Shown here one piece after another: positions 17,847 to 28,211 of a stretch of DNA of 64,000 nucleotides. A model generated the notes under the pieces. The model was not told where the DNA came from. It did no database searches and saw only the letters and a list, made by a program, of their open reading frames with translations. Numbering within the stretch: the first letter of the stretch is position 1; the number at the start of each line of letters is the position of its first letter. The position numbers and the translations under genes were made by a program. Source of the stretch: Synechococcus sp. C9 (GTDB lineage: Bacteria > Cyanobacteriota > Cyanobacteriia > Gloeomargaritales > Gloeomargaritaceae); contig NZ_JALAAD010000001.1 in assembly GCF_022984075.1 (NCBI RefSeq), forward strand, positions 682,001 to 746,000, in the 5' to 3' direction.

Positions 17847-18109
17847 GGGTTTTCTCCTAAACTTTGTTGAAATGCGTCAATTTGTTGCCGGGCTTGATAC
17901 CGTTCGGACACCACCGGTGGCTTGTCCTGCACCGGGCTGAAATAGGTGTCGGGACGGGGGGTACCAAACACGTCGTAGGCTAAACCGGTACTAACAAACA
18001 ACCAACCCGCAATGAACAGGGCGGGAATGGTAATGCTGTGGATCACCCAATAACGGACGCTGGTGATGATGTCCGCAAACGGGCGTTCCCCCGTACTACC
18101 TGATGCCAT
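17843..18109 (-). CDS. psbE: Cytochrome b559 alpha subunit PsbE
   Basis: An 88-residue PSII core subunit. Haem is bound by the histidine in [19 protein letters not shown] at the start of the single membrane span. The lumenal part carries [10 protein letters not shown]. It is the first gene of psbE-F-L-J, a conserved cyanobacterial operon. A perfect AGGAGG sits eight bases before the ATG (18118-18123). The gene upstream on the same strand is holA, 65 bp away, so an own promoter is expected in that gap or inside the holA end. Confidence 0.98.
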   Translation of the reverse strand: MASGSTGERPFADIITSVRYWVIHSITIPALFIAGWLFVSTGLAYDVFGTPRPDTYFSPVQDKPPVVSERYQARQQIDAFQQSLGENP

Positions 18110-18117
18110 AGAACTGA

Positions 18118-18171
18118 CCTCCTCTCAAGGATTTAACGTCACTGCCCATACTCATCTTAAGTTCTATTGTA
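18118..18171 (-). promoter_or_regulatory. psbEFLJ leader: strong ribosome site and -10-like box
   Basis: AGGAGG at 18118-18123 matches the anti-Shine-Dalgarno perfectly, at 8-base spacing from the psbE ATG. A -10-like TACAAT lies at 18166-18171. The expected -35 position falls inside the holA stop region and reads TCGGTT, a poor match, so the promoter part is tentative. Confidence 0.4.
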
Positions 18172-18174
18172 ATT

Positions 18175-19176
18175 TTATTGTGCCGGGAAACCGACCCGAC
18201 TGTACAGACCACACAGCAAAATAATTTGGGTCGTCAAGGTGACCCCTGCCGGTGCGCCCCGCTTGATCCCCACCTCCATCTCGAATAGTAGTGCTAGGGT
18301 TTGCGTCAAAGCGGCTAGGGAAAGGGAACGGACTTCTTTTTCTAAAAAATAAATCCGTTTGGGGTTGCCCAGGTTGGTCATGGCTGTCACTGTTTCGGCG
18401 GTCACCTGTTTATCTACGTGCATCAATTTCACCCACAACCAAAGGCGAAACTGGCTCACCAAGGTCGCCGTAATCCGCAAGGGCGGTTCGTTCATCGTTA
18501 GTAAATTGTCCAGCAATCTTAAGGCTATATCCGTCTGTCCCTGACGAATGGCTTGGGCAAGTGCCAAACTGGTCTGGGTGGTGGCGGGCACCAGGGGTTG
18601 AATTTCCTTGGCACTCAGGGGGCGGCGGTCATGGGGGCGGAGCAGGCTAATTTTTTGCAATTCCTGCGCCAGCCGGTAACGGTCATTGCCCACCGCTTCC
18701 ACCAGATAATCCACCGCATCCCCTTGCAGCGGGACATCCCAAGTTTGCGCCGTATCCCGCACCATCTCTGCCAGAGCATCCGTTTTCCAGGGGGGAATGG
18801 GGTTAAATTCCCGCACGGTTCCCTGTTGATTGAATAATTGTCCCAACTTGGATTTAGCGGGTAATTTGTTGATCCCAGTAAATAACACCGTCGAATTGTC
18901 GGGTAACTGAGGAACCAAATCGAGCAAGGTTTGTACCAATTCGTCAGGACATTTTGTGCCCAGGGGGGCATCGGTGATCCAGGTCAACCGTCCCCCACTG
19001 CCGAAGGGTAACGTGCGACTTTCTGCCAGGGCATTTTGGATCATTTCCAGGGAATCCCCTGCCACTTTTTGGTAATTAAAACTTTGCCAATCGGGGTCAA
19101 CCACCTGCTTGATTAATTGCTGGGCGGCTTGTTTGATTTGATGGTCATCTTCCCCCCAAAAGTAATAAATTGGCAT
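18175..19176 (-). CDS. holA: DNA polymerase III delta subunit
   Basis: A 333-residue clamp-loader delta subunit, which opens the beta sliding clamp at primer termini. The N-terminus MPIYYFWGEDDHQIKQA, the AAA+-like region with VLFTGINKLPAKSKL, and the C-terminal collar domain (QIILLCGLYSR) match the cyanobacterial HolA family. There is no intact Walker site, as expected for delta. It lies 5 bp downstream of the CruP-like gene and upstream of psbE on the same strand. Confidence 0.9.
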   Translation of the reverse strand: MPIYYFWGEDDHQIKQAAQQLIKQVVDPDWQSFNYQKVAGDSLEMIQNALAESRTLPFGSGGRLTWITDAPLGTKCPDELVQTLLDLVPQLPDNSTVLFTGINKLPAKSKLGQLFNQQGTVREFNPIPPWKTDALAEMVRDTAQTWDVPLQGDAVDYLVEAVGNDRYRLAQELQKISLLRPHDRRPLSAKEIQPLVPATTQTSLALAQAIRQGQTDIALRLLDNLLTMNEPPLRITATLVSQFRLWLWVKLMHVDKQVTAETVTAMTNLGNPKRIYFLEKEVRSLSLAALTQTLALLFEMEVGIKRGAPAGVTLTTQIILLCGLYSRVGFPAQ

Positions 19177-19181
19177 GGGCG

Positions 19182-20762
19182 TTAGCGATGATAATCGTGA
19201 CCACTGCCATAATAGTATTGCTCAAAACGGCGCATTTGCTCATAATTGGATGCAGATGGGGGCGATTTTTGTGCCAGCCAGGAATAAAGCACCAACATCC
19301 CATAGTGCCCTGTCCAATTGAACAATGAATTTACCCCCACATGACTCATCACCTGGGCAATGAGACCAGGATTGCGGCGCATCATTCCGACTAGGGTTTG
19401 GGTTAAACCGGGCAATTGGATCACATCTTGTAAAAAGGGTTTGAGGACGTGATCCCCCGCCTGCGCCATTACCGCAAACGCCGTTGCCAAAACCTCATTC
19501 ACAAAGTTAGGAGGCAAATCCCGATCCAAAGGCACCCGCATCACCTGTTGAAATAACCAAGTTAAAGACAAATTGGGCTGATAGGGTTGTAATAAACTTA
19601 AACTTTGCCGGTCCAGGGCATCCGCTTTTAAGGCAGAATCAATCCCGGTCAAAAGCCTGGGCAAATGCCGCAATAAGGTTCCAAATCCCCCAAAACTCAG
19701 GGGGGACTGCATTCCACTGCTATCTCCCACCGGCAAAATCCGTGCCCAGCGACTGCCCAGGGGACTGTGGCGATAACTGGGAAAAAAACCAAATAGCAAT
19801 CGTTGCCAGGATAACTGCCCTAAATCCACCCCTTGATAGGCAGGTAAATGTTCTAAATATGCCTCAAATAACTCAGTCAAACTGGGGCGTTGGGGATGGA
19901 CATCCACATAGGTAAATAAATAGACAGTGCGACCATCCTGGGCGGGAAATGCCTCCCAAAAATATTGACAATGATTAATAATCGGTGTAGTTGTCACAAT
20001 CAAATCCCCATATTCTCGCTGAGGGAACCCCTGGGCACATCCACCGACCACCAAACAGATACCGTCAGGAATTTGTCCCCGCCGGGCTAATTTGGTTAAC
20101 GGAGAAAAGTGTCCCATCATATCAATTAAAAGACGACTTTTATGGGTCAATTCTCCCGCCTGAATTTCCACGCCATCCCCCTTGATTTTAATGCTTTTGA
20201 GCGGTTGATATTCACCGACATATCCCCCATTTTGGATAAATTTATTTTTGAGTAAATCTAATAACAAATCCGGGCGTACTCCCAGGTTTAATACATCCTC
20301 GACCTCCCAGGTTTGACTTTGATAAAATCGAATCCGACCAGGGTTATATGCTGTCACAATTACCGTTGCCAATTCAGCGGGGGTGAGTAGCTCTAAATCC
20401 AGCAACATATCCAGTTCCGCCCGGGAAATATTCCATTCCTGCCGCCGCCCGTACAGAGCACCCCGCTCCAGTACCGCCACCCGATAGCCCTTGTGACGCA
20501 AACCCCAACCCAGCAAAATCCCCAGCGTACCGCCAGCGATGACCACATCCCAGTCCGTCTGTCCACACAGTTCGGTGGTCGCCAATACCGGTATTTCCCC
20601 CGCCTGTCCTTCTGCCCAAGTGCCCCGCCCCGCTCCCCCAACGGCGACAAAAGGCATCGGTTGTTGATGTTTCAGCGCCGACCATGCCCGGTCTGCCCGT
20701 TGCAACTCCGACCAAGGGTTACCTGGCACGGTTTGAAATAGGTCAATCAGGTTGCAGGACAT
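19182..20762 (-). CDS. cruP: CruP/CruA-type FAD-dependent carotenoid cyclase-family protein
   Basis: A 526-residue flavoprotein of the CruA/CruP family. The dinucleotide-binding motif is DVVIAGGTLGILLGWGLR near residue 72, followed by VAVLERG and by the family signature RRQEWNISRAELDMLLDLEL. The later LPVGDSSGMQSPLSFGGFGTL is the FAD/product motif. CruA cyclises lycopene in some cyanobacteria and green sulfur bacteria. CruP is a paralogue with weak or stress-related activity. The AGGTLGI and QEWNISR forms favour CruP. No true cyclase gene is in the window. It probably shares a transcript with holA. Confidence 0.68.
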   Translation of the reverse strand: MSCNLIDLFQTVPGNPWSELQRADRAWSALKHQQPMPFVAVGGAGRGTWAEGQAGEIPVLATTELCGQTDWDVVIAGGTLGILLGWGLRHKGYRVAVLERGALYGRRQEWNISRAELDMLLDLELLTPAELATVIVTAYNPGRIRFYQSQTWEVEDVLNLGVRPDLLLDLLKNKFIQNGGYVGEYQPLKSIKIKGDGVEIQAGELTHKSRLLIDMMGHFSPLTKLARRGQIPDGICLVVGGCAQGFPQREYGDLIVTTTPIINHCQYFWEAFPAQDGRTVYLFTYVDVHPQRPSLTELFEAYLEHLPAYQGVDLGQLSWQRLLFGFFPSYRHSPLGSRWARILPVGDSSGMQSPLSFGGFGTLLRHLPRLLTGIDSALKADALDRQSLSLLQPYQPNLSLTWLFQQVMRVPLDRDLPPNFVNEVLATAFAVMAQAGDHVLKPFLQDVIQLPGLTQTLVGMMRRNPGLIAQVMSHVGVNSLFNWTGHYGMLVLYSWLAQKSPPSASNYEQMRRFEQYYYGSGHDYHR

Positions 20763-21081
20763 CGGTAAGTATAAGGAACTATAGCCATCCTACCCCGTAC
20801 TTGGTGCTGGGAAATTTCTGTTCATTAATCGAGTAGAATTGTTTAGCACTACAAATGGTGTGATGGAAGGCATTAACAATCAAATTAAATTAATGGGCAC
20901 CTCGATCAATGCAAAGTTAGCAGTCGCAGGGGCACTCCCCGCCCTTGGTTCTGGAGAATTTCTGTATGACTACGGTACGCAAGCTAACGCTAATCAAATA
21001 GAATTTTAACCAGATTCTCTAATGAGAGCCAAGGGAACGCAAAATCGCTATACTAAAAACCAGAGTGGTAAATTTAAGAAT
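20763..21081. other. Divergent intergenic region with degenerate repeat and nth promoter-like box
   Basis: It contains a degenerate family-2/family-1 hybrid repeat starting about 20895 (GGGCACCTCGATC … GCAGTCGCAGGGGC … CCTTGGTTCTGGAGAATTT). A TATACT box at 21050-21055 lies 26 bp before the second ATG of nth. The open frame of nth reaches back to 21022, but a promoter there would place the transcription start after that codon. Confidence 0.45.
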
Positions 21082-21786
21082 ATGGCAATTATCCGTCGCA
21101 TCGCCGTTCGTAAACAACGAGCCAATGAAGTATTAGTCCGTCTCAAACGCCGTTATCCTGATGCTACCTGCACGTTAAATTATCAAACACCGGTGCAATT
21201 ACTGGTGGCAACCATCCTTTCTGCCCAATGTACTGATGAACGGGTCAATCAGGTCACACCCGCTTTATTTGCCCGTTTCCCAGATGCGGCAACCCTAGCG
21301 GCGGCGGATTTAGAAGAGTTAGAAAATTTGATTAAATCTACCGGTTTTTATCGCAACAAAGCCCGCCATATTCAGGGAGCCTGCCGCAAAATTATGAGTG
21401 AATTTGGGGGGAAAGTACCCAAGGAAATGTCTCAATTGCTCACTTTGCCGGGGGTGGCCCGGAAAACCGCCAATGTGGTGCTTGCCCATGCCTATGGGAT
21501 TAATGCCGGAGTGACCGTAGATACCCATGTCAAGCGGGTTTCCCACCGCCTGGGGCTGACGGAACACACCGATCCGATTCGCATTGAGCGGGATTTGATT
21601 GAATTGCTCCCCCAACCCGATTGGGAAAATTGGTCCATTCGTCTGATTTATCATGGGCGAGAGACCTGCACCGCCCGTAATCCCCGCTGTGATGAATGCT
21701 TTTTGGGGGATTTGTGTCCTTCCCGAGATAGTATTGTGGCTATTAGTCAAGTTAGCAATAAAATTAGTAATAAAAAGGGTGGCTAA
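21082..21786 (+). CDS. nth: Endonuclease III (base-excision DNA glycosylase/AP lyase)
   Basis: Removes oxidised pyrimidines and cuts at abasic sites. Seen: the helix-hairpin-helix LLTLPGVARKTANVVLAHAY with its catalytic lysine, the catalytic aspartate in VTVDTHVKRVSHRLGL, and the C-terminal [4Fe-4S] motif C-x6-C-x2-C-x5-C (CTARNPRCDECFLGDLC). An in-frame ATG at 21022 would add 20 polar residues. 21082 is preferred because of the TATACT box between them. An alternative start does not affect the assignment. Confidence 0.93.
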   Translation: MAIIRRIAVRKQRANEVLVRLKRRYPDATCTLNYQTPVQLLVATILSAQCTDERVNQVTPALFARFPDAATLAAADLEELENLIKSTGFYRNKARHIQGACRKIMSEFGGKVPKEMSQLLTLPGVARKTANVVLAHAYGINAGVTVDTHVKRVSHRLGLTEHTDPIRIERDLIELLPQPDWENWSIRLIYHGRETCTARNPRCDECFLGDLCPSRDSIVAISQVSNKISNKKGG

Positions 21787-21877
21787 ATACCTCGATTTGG
21801 GCGCTGGTAAACATTTTTCAATTAGAACTTTTGCCCCACTTTCCAATTAGATAAGATAAATTCATTACTATCAATTC

Positions 21878-22012
21878 AAGGGCACCTCTATTGATTGCTA
21901 CCACTGGAAGATTGTTTCGCCAAAATGCCGATATTAATGGCTACGCCACGCAGGCTATCAAGAACCATAAACGGGAGCTACGCCCCTGCGACCGATTTTT
22001 AGAAGTGTCCTC
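21878..22012 (+). repeat. Family-2 MITE-like repeat abutting a gene end
   Basis: Left end AAGGGCACCTCTAT, right end TTAGAAGTGTCC, imperfect inverted repeats. The interior has GGCTACGCCACGCAGGCTAT and the TACGCCCCTGCGACCGA core in reverse. The right end reaches the stop codon of the membrane-protein gene at 22011. Confidence 0.7.
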
Positions 22013-22709
22013 AAGAGAGCCAGTTCTTATCAATTTCCAGAACCATAGGCATCCGCAGAAAATCCGCTAAAGTGTAGCCTAAATTCTCAAGATCAGCTAA
22101 CTGTTTGCTACTTAATTCTGATTGAGATAATTCCCTAATGGAACCACACTCAATTGAACGGTCTATTTGGAAATAATTATTATTTTGTGGGGAATCACTG
22201 GCTATTACTAAAGAATGGAAATACTTTCTATCAGTATCGCTCGCATAGGAATCAACCCGTATGCAAACCCGAGAATACATAGATAGATTTCTGTTTTTGA
22301 CAGAACCCTGCCGGTTTAATAACCTAGAAAAACGAGATTGGATAAGGTGTATTAACATTCCTCTTTCTAAATCAAAAATCAACTCATCTTTAACTATCGC
22401 ATTTAGCCAGGATAGAATAAAGCCAATCATCAAAAAAATTAACCAAAAGATAGGTAATAACACGGTCTCAGGTATAGCTAAAGGCTCACCATTCAGGAAA
22501 GTGGATTCAATAAATTGGCTTAACCGAGCAAGGTAAATGTCAGGGAAGTTTCCACCACCAAGGACAAAAGAAAATGCGAGTAAAACCCAGAGAAGAACGA
22601 AACAGTATATGGGAAGGCGGGCAATAAGCTCAGCGATCCCATGATTGCGAACAATCTTAGCCTGAAACGGACTGATTTGCACCCATTTTGTTGTTCCTCT
22701 TATAGCCAT
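22011..22709 (-). CDS. Hypothetical membrane protein, two N-terminal helices
   Basis: A 232-residue protein not recognised. Two hydrophobic segments lie at about residues 33-55 and 78-103 (LPIYCFVLLWVLLAFSFVLG; VLLPIFWLIFLMIGFILSWL). Before the first is a short amphipathic start, and after the second a soluble domain of about 125 residues rich in strands (CIRVDSYASDTDRKYFHSLV). The charge pattern suggests the soluble parts face the cytosol. It is AT-rich compared with its neighbours, hence possibly acquired. Its stop codon lies at the edge of a family-2 repeat, so the C-terminus may have been altered by that insertion. No ribosome site is obvious. Confidence 0.6.
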   Translation of the reverse strand: MAIRGTTKWVQISPFQAKIVRNHGIAELIARLPIYCFVLLWVLLAFSFVLGGGNFPDIYLARLSQFIESTFLNGEPLAIPETVLLPIFWLIFLMIGFILSWLNAIVKDELIFDLERGMLIHLIQSRFSRLLNRQGSVKNRNLSMYSRVCIRVDSYASDTDRKYFHSLVIASDSPQNNNYFQIDRSIECGSIRELSQSELSSKQLADLENLGYTLADFLRMPMVLEIDKNWLS

Positions 22710-22887
22710 AATAATCCTTTAACTTGGGAGTATTCTTTGGGAATTTTTTTCTAAATTAATCTCTTTCCCGTGATGCGTCAAGTGATTTTTATGACTCGGC
22801 AAAAGCTGGTAGAAATGGGCAATAAAAATGGATGCACCTTAAGCGCACCCCCTCATTACTACCCAGAAATTCCCCTAAGAATGATGC

Positions 22888-23949
<1,062 letters not shown>

Positions 23950-23975
23950 TTAATACCCCGTAACAGAATCCGCTC

Positions 23976-24623
23976 ATGTCTAGCCTGCGTGAGTTACCCG
24001 TATTCCCCCTGCCGGAGGTCGTCCTGTTCCCCGGTTCCCCCCTGCCTCTGCACATTTTCGAGTACCGCTATCGGATGATGATGGCCTCGGTTTTGGAGAC
24101 GGATAAACGCTTTGGGGTGCTGATGTGGAATCCCCAGGAGGGGCGGCCCGCCAGCGTCGGTTGTTGTGCGGAAATTTTGCGCTACGAACGGCTCCCGGAT
24201 GGACGCATGATGATTCTTACCCTGGGACAACAGCGGTTTCAGGTGTTGAATTACGTCCGGGAAAAACCGTTTCGGGTGGCACTGGTGGAATGGATTGAGG
24301 ATGCCTCCCCCACGGAAGATGTGCAATCCCTGGCACGGGAAGTGAAGGAACTTCTGCAGGATGTGGTGCAATTATCCGCCAAACTCACCGACCAGGAGGT
24401 GGATTTACCCGAAAAATATCCCACCCTGCCCCGGGAATTTTCCTACTGGGTCGCCAGCAATTTTCAAGGGGCACCCCTGGAGCAACAAGCCCTTTTGGAA
24501 ATGCAGGATACGGCGGGTCGTCTGCGGCGGGAATCGGAAATTTTGGCATCCACCCGTAGCCATCTGGCCGCCCGGACTGCCCTCAAGGAGGCTTTCAAAG
24601 ACCAGGCGGAACCCAACTTTTAA
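23976..24623 (+). CDS. LON N-terminal (substrate-binding) domain protein
   Basis: A 215-residue stand-alone LON substrate-binding (PUA-like) domain without the ATPase or protease parts. The start RELPVFPLPEVVLFPGSPLPLHIFE is diagnostic. FRVALVEWIED and a helical C-terminal half follow. Such proteins are near-universal in cyanobacteria, and a role as adaptor or chaperone in proteolysis is only assumed. It is divergent from hemB with 104 bp between starts. Confidence 0.88.
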   Translation: MSSLRELPVFPLPEVVLFPGSPLPLHIFEYRYRMMMASVLETDKRFGVLMWNPQEGRPASVGCCAEILRYERLPDGRMMILTLGQQRFQVLNYVREKPFRVALVEWIEDASPTEDVQSLAREVKELLQDVVQLSAKLTDQEVDLPEKYPTLPREFSYWVASNFQGAPLEQQALLEMQDTAGRLRRESEILASTRSHLAARTALKEAFKDQAEPNF

Positions 24624-24727
24624 TGGGCTTGCCACTGCGGTTGGTCAGAGTCAACCCTTTATGTATTGATAAATCTGCGGTTACAATGACAAACAGTTGC
24701 GGCTATGGATAACCAATTAATTTTGAT

Positions 24728-25474
24728 ATGCACCGCTGGCGTTCTTGGTATTGGTTCGGTTTAGGAGTTTTAATTTCAGTAATTATTGTTATCTCATCGG
24801 TTTATGCCCTGGCTGATTGGACAAAAAACCAACAACCTGCAAAAGTACCCCTTGCCAATACACCCGCACCGATGACCATCCCCACGCCAACGCCTGCTCC
24901 TACCATTTCCCAACCCATGTCCACCCCCCTCGGCACAAAATACGGTCATTTCCCCTACACAGAAATCAGCCAGAATCGGCTCATCGTGGTTGCCAGTTAT
25001 GGACAAAAAGAATATCAGCGTTATGTGGAAATGGAACGGGAGGCGGGTTTGGCTTTATTTCGCTTGATGAATGCGGCACGGGATCGGGGACTGTGGATCA
25101 TCCCCATTTCCGGTTTTCGGACAGTGGATTATCAAGCGGATTTATTCCGTCGTCAGGTGCAAAAGCAAGGGTCAGAAATTACTGCCGCCCGCATTAGCGC
25201 ACCCCCCGGTTATAGCGAACATCACACGGGTTTGGCGATTGATTTGGGGAATGGATTTGCCGCTGGGGAAGGGAAACCCGATATTACCGAACAATTTGGC
25301 AAAACCCAAGCCTATGAATGGTTACAAAAAAATGCCCAGACCTACGGTTTTGAACTGTCCTATCCCCCCAACAATTCCCAAGGCGTGATGTATGAACCCT
25401 GGCACTGGCGATATGTGGGTTCGGACTACGCTCGGCAGGTTTTTGCCCAAGCCCGCAGTGGCCCCAAAGGTTAA
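24728..25474 (+). CDS. VanY-like D-alanyl-D-alanine carboxypeptidase (M15B)
   Basis: A 248-residue envelope protein. A single N-terminal membrane anchor (residues about 9-29) is followed by a Pro/Thr-rich linker and a zinc peptidase domain: SGFRTVDYQ, the zinc pair in SEHHTGLAIDLG, and the last ligand in EPWHWRYVG. It trims the terminal D-Ala from peptidoglycan stem peptides in the periplasm. It lies alone between a LON-domain gene and rpmF. Confidence 0.9.
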   Translation: MHRWRSWYWFGLGVLISVIIVISSVYALADWTKNQQPAKVPLANTPAPMTIPTPTPAPTISQPMSTPLGTKYGHFPYTEISQNRLIVVASYGQKEYQRYVEMEREAGLALFRLMNAARDRGLWIIPISGFRTVDYQADLFRRQVQKQGSEITAARISAPPGYSEHHTGLAIDLGNGFAAGEGKPDITEQFGKTQAYEWLQKNAQTYGFELSYPPNNSQGVMYEPWHWRYVGSDYARQVFAQARSGPKG

Positions 25475-25563
25475 ATAAGGCTTAACCGTGTCGTGCAAGG
25501 ATGATTTTGGGTTGGGGGCAGGCAATGAGTGCCGATTGTTTTAGCACCAGTTCTATAACGTGA

Positions 25564-25569
25564 TATGAT
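25564..25569 (+). promoter_or_regulatory. Extended -10 box for rpmF
   Basis: TGATATGAT forms an extended -10 element (TG-N-TATGAT), 27 bp before the rpmF ATG. No convincing -35 is visible, as allowed for extended -10 promoters. Confidence 0.4.
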
Positions 25570-25596
25570 AAAAAACGCTGTCAATTGAATACCCCC

Positions 25597-25785
25597 ATGG
25601 CCGTTCCTAAGAAGAAAACGTCCAAAGCCCGCAGTAGTCGGCGCAAAGCGGTTTGGAAGCGGGAAGCCCTCTTTTCTGCCCGCAAAGCCCTGTCTCTGGC
25701 CAAGTCCATCCTGACCGGTCGTTCTCGCAGTTTCTACTACCCACCCGCCGACGAGGGGGACGAGGGGGGCGAGACGGAAACATAG
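25597..25785 (+). CDS. rpmF: 50S ribosomal protein L32
   Basis: A 62-residue basic protein starting [20 protein letters not shown], the cyanobacterial L32 form without the zinc-binding cysteines of some bacteria. The C-terminal tail is acidic ([11 protein letters not shown]). The ATG at 25597 is preferred to the in-frame ATG at 25585, which would add MNTP. Its last 49 bp overlap the 3' end of coaBC on the opposite strand, so the acidic tail and the CoaBC C-terminus are encoded by the same DNA. Confidence 0.96.
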   Translation: MAVPKKKTSKARSSRRKAVWKREALFSARKALSLAKSILTGRSRSFYYPPADEGDEGGETET

Positions 25786-26972
25786 AAATCCCGGCACGCA
25801 TCGAGAATTTGGTGCGCCAGGGTTAATTTCGGCAGAAGCGGCCAATCCCGCCGTTGCCCGAGCCGATCCAGCCAAATGCCCCGGTTGGTAATACTCCCAA
25901 AGCCCGCTCCTGGCTCATCTACTGGGTTGGCGACGATGGCATCCAGGTTTTTATGCTGTAATTTTTCCCAGGCGGGGGAAGTGATGTCCCCGGTTTGGGC
26001 GGCGAACCCGACCAGCAGTTGGTGGGGTTGTTTACTGGTTCCCAACGCCCGCAAAATATCCGGCACCGGTTGCAAGGGCAAACAGTCCGGCAAATCCTTT
26101 TTACGCAGTTTTTCCGGGTGGTAGTGCCGGGGTTGCACATCCCCCACCGCCGCCGCCATCAAACACCAGTCCTGGGCAGGAAAGCTCGCCACCACCGCCT
26201 GGTACATTTCTGCTCCACTGGTCACCGCCACCACCCGGTCTAAAGCGGGCAGAGACCCCCCCAAGGGAGCGTGGATCAAGGTCACTTCAGCGCCCCGATG
26301 GTTGGCCGCCTGGGCCAGAGCCAGCCCCATCGCTCCCGTAGCCGGATTGCCCAAAAACCGCACCGGGTCAAGATGTTCCCGGGTTCCCCCCGCTGTGACC
26401 AGGATTTTATAGCCCGCCAAATCCCTCTTGCCGCCGGTGATGAGGAGCGAATGCACCCAGGGATGAATTTCCTCCGGCTGAGCCATGCGCCCCGGCCCCA
26501 CCGCATCACAGGCCAGCAAACCCGACCGGATACCCACACTGTGAAATTGCGACCAAGATTGGATTTTTTGGTAATTATCTTGAACCGATTGTTTCTGCCA
26601 CATGGTGGTATTCATCGCCGGAGCAACCAGGACGGGGGCGGTACTGGCTAAGAGGGTATTGGTGAGTAGGTCATCCGCTTGTCCGTGGGCAATTTTGGCG
26701 AGTAAATCCGCCGTCAGAGGGGCAACCAGGATCACTTCTGCCCATTCCCCCAATTCGATGTGCAGGGGTCGTCCCGTGGCCTGCCAAAAATCCCCGTCCG
26801 TATAGGCGGGCTGGCGGCTCAGGGTACTGACGGTGAGGGGGGTGATAAACCGCTCGGCCATCTGCGTCACAATCACCCGCACCTGATGGTTTTCCTGCAC
26901 CCACCGGGAAATCAATTCACAAATTTTATAGGCGGCAATGCCCCCGCCAATCCCCACCAAAATCCGACCCAT
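25737..26972 (-). CDS. coaBC: Bifunctional phosphopantothenoylcysteine decarboxylase/synthetase
   Basis: Two steps of coenzyme A synthesis in one 411-residue flavoprotein. The N-terminal CoaC part has [12 protein letters not shown], the catalytic His region [31 protein letters not shown] and PAMNTTMW. The C-terminal CoaB part has [17 protein letters not shown] and AAVGDVQP. The open frame continues upstream, but ATG 26972 begins [16 protein letters not shown]. This ATG overlaps the stop of the upstream DCC gene by one base (TGATG), so they are probably coupled. Confidence 0.95.
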   Translation of the reverse strand: MGRILVGIGGGIAAYKICELISRWVQENHQVRVIVTQMAERFITPLTVSTLSRQPAYTDGDFWQATGRPLHIELGEWAEVILVAPLTADLLAKIAHGQADDLLTNTLLASTAPVLVAPAMNTTMWQKQSVQDNYQKIQSWSQFHSVGIRSGLLACDAVGPGRMAQPEEIHPWVHSLLITGGKRDLAGYKILVTAGGTREHLDPVRFLGNPATGAMGLALAQAANHRGAEVTLIHAPLGGSLPALDRVVAVTSGAEMYQAVVASFPAQDWCLMAAAVGDVQPRHYHPEKLRKKDLPDCLPLQPVPDILRALGTSKQPHQLLVGFAAQTGDITSPAWEKLQHKNLDAIVANPVDEPGAGFGSITNRGIWLDRLGQRRDWPLLPKLTLAHQILDACRDFYVSVSPPSSPSSAGG

Positions 26973-27358
26973 CAGGGGCCCGTCACCCGATAAATGTCTG
27001 CCCTGGCTCCGAACCATTCGTAGCGATGATCCCGGATTTGGGCATAGCAGGCATCCCCCCAGGCTTTCAGACCGTCCAGGCCCCGGTAGGTGTCCACCCA
27101 GGGTGCCAACCCCGGCAGTAAGCTCACCAACTGTTCCACGGCGGCACTGCCCTGCCAACGCTGGTCAGGCTCATCCATGTTAATCACCATCATCCCCTGG
27201 GCGCAGGTGTCGGGGGTAATGCCCCAGGCGGCTAACGCCGTTTCATCCTGCATCGGTAGGTAGGTAAATAAACGGCCTTGGTCCAGGGCATGAACCGCCT
27301 GCACACCCGTACTACACAGGTTGCACTGGCCATCGTAAATAATGAGGTACTGGGGCAT
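26972..27358 (-). CDS. DCC-family thiol-disulfide oxidoreductase (DUF393)
   Basis: A 128-residue thioredoxin-like protein with the family signature YDGQCNLCSTGV, a CxxC redox pair at about residues 12-15. Later MVINMDEPDQRWQGSAAVEQL corresponds to the conserved strand-helix block. Substrate is unknown. It overlaps coaBC by one base and is divergent from aat (48 bp between starts). Redox activity is inferred from the CxxC motif only. Confidence 0.85.
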   Translation of the reverse strand: MPQYLIIYDGQCNLCSTGVQAVHALDQGRLFTYLPMQDETALAAWGITPDTCAQGMMVINMDEPDQRWQGSAAVEQLVSLLPGLAPWVDTYRGLDGLKAWGDACYAQIRDHRYEWFGARADIYRVTGP

Positions 27359-27406
27359 CGCTCTGCCATAAATTTATCCTTAATGTAACCTAATGGAACG
27401 CAGTCC

Positions 27407-28027
27407 ATGACCGACTTTGACCTGGATTTGGTCATGCGGGGCTACCGCCAGGGCTATTTCCTGATGGCGGATCAGCAGACCGGCTCCTTGCGCTGGTACC
27501 GGAGTCGTGAACGGGCGTTGATCCCCCTCGATGACCGCTTCCATTGCCCCCGCTCCCTCCGGCGTAAATTCCGTCAGTTCACCGTCCGCCTGAACCAGGA
27601 CTTTGCAGGGGTGGTGGCCGGTTGTGCCGACCGACAGGAAACCTGGATTTCCGAAGAATTACAACATTTATACAAAGAATTGCACCAAGCCGGTCATGCC
27701 CACAGTTGGGAAACCTGGCAGGATGGGGTCTTGGCGGGGGGTATTTTGGGCATCGTCATTGGCAAAGCCTTCATCGGCGAATCCATGTTCCATCGGGTGA
27801 CGGATGCCTCCAAAGTCGCCCTGGTGACCCTGGTGCAACACCTGCGCCAGCAGGAATTTCAGTTGTTTGATGCCCAGTTGATGAACCCCCATCTGGCTCG
27901 CTTTGGCGCCTATTCCATCAGCGACCGGGAATATCGGCGGTTACTCGCTCAGGCGGTACGGCAAGTTCCAGACCATGACAAAAGATTACACAGACGTTCC
28001 AGGGGGGAACCGAATGTTTTACAGTAG
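27407..28027 (+). CDS. aat: Leucyl/phenylalanyl-tRNA-protein transferase
   Basis: Adds Leu or Phe to N-terminal Arg/Lys of proteins, marking them for ClpS/ClpAP degradation. Characteristic segments are [29 protein letters not shown], the core [20 protein letters not shown] with [19 protein letters not shown], and [23 protein letters not shown]. Length of 206 residues is normal. It is followed 31 bp later by psaI on the same strand. Confidence 0.95.
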   Translation: MTDFDLDLVMRGYRQGYFLMADQQTGSLRWYRSRERALIPLDDRFHCPRSLRRKFRQFTVRLNQDFAGVVAGCADRQETWISEELQHLYKELHQAGHAHSWETWQDGVLAGGILGIVIGKAFIGESMFHRVTDASKVALVTLVQHLRQQEFQLFDAQLMNPHLARFGAYSISDREYRRLLAQAVRQVPDHDKRLHRRSRGEPNVLQ

Positions 28028-28058
28028 CTAGGAAATTCTTGTCATTTTGGAGTGCATT

Positions 28059-28169
28059 ATGGCGGCGGCGTTTCTCCCGAGCATTTTGGTGCCCCTGGTG
28101 GGTTTGGTGTTACCGGCGGTGGCGATGGCATTTCTGTTCGTTTACATCGAAAAGGACGAAATCGCCTAA
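28059..28169 (+). CDS. psaI: Photosystem I subunit VIII (PsaI)
   Basis: A 36-residue single-span protein that stabilises PsaL in PSI trimers. The frame reads [20 protein letters not shown] then [16 protein letters not shown]. The AxFLPxILxPxVxxxxPA start and FxYIExD end match PsaI. A GGAG sits six bases before the ATG. It lies between aat and the phycobilin lyase gene, all on the plus strand. psaL is not adjacent. Confidence 0.88.
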   Translation: MAAAFLPSILVPLVGLVLPAVAMAFLFVYIEKDEIA

Positions 28170-28211
28170 TTCCCCTGTTAAGATAAAAAAGTTGCTGTTT
28201 GTTCATCCCCG

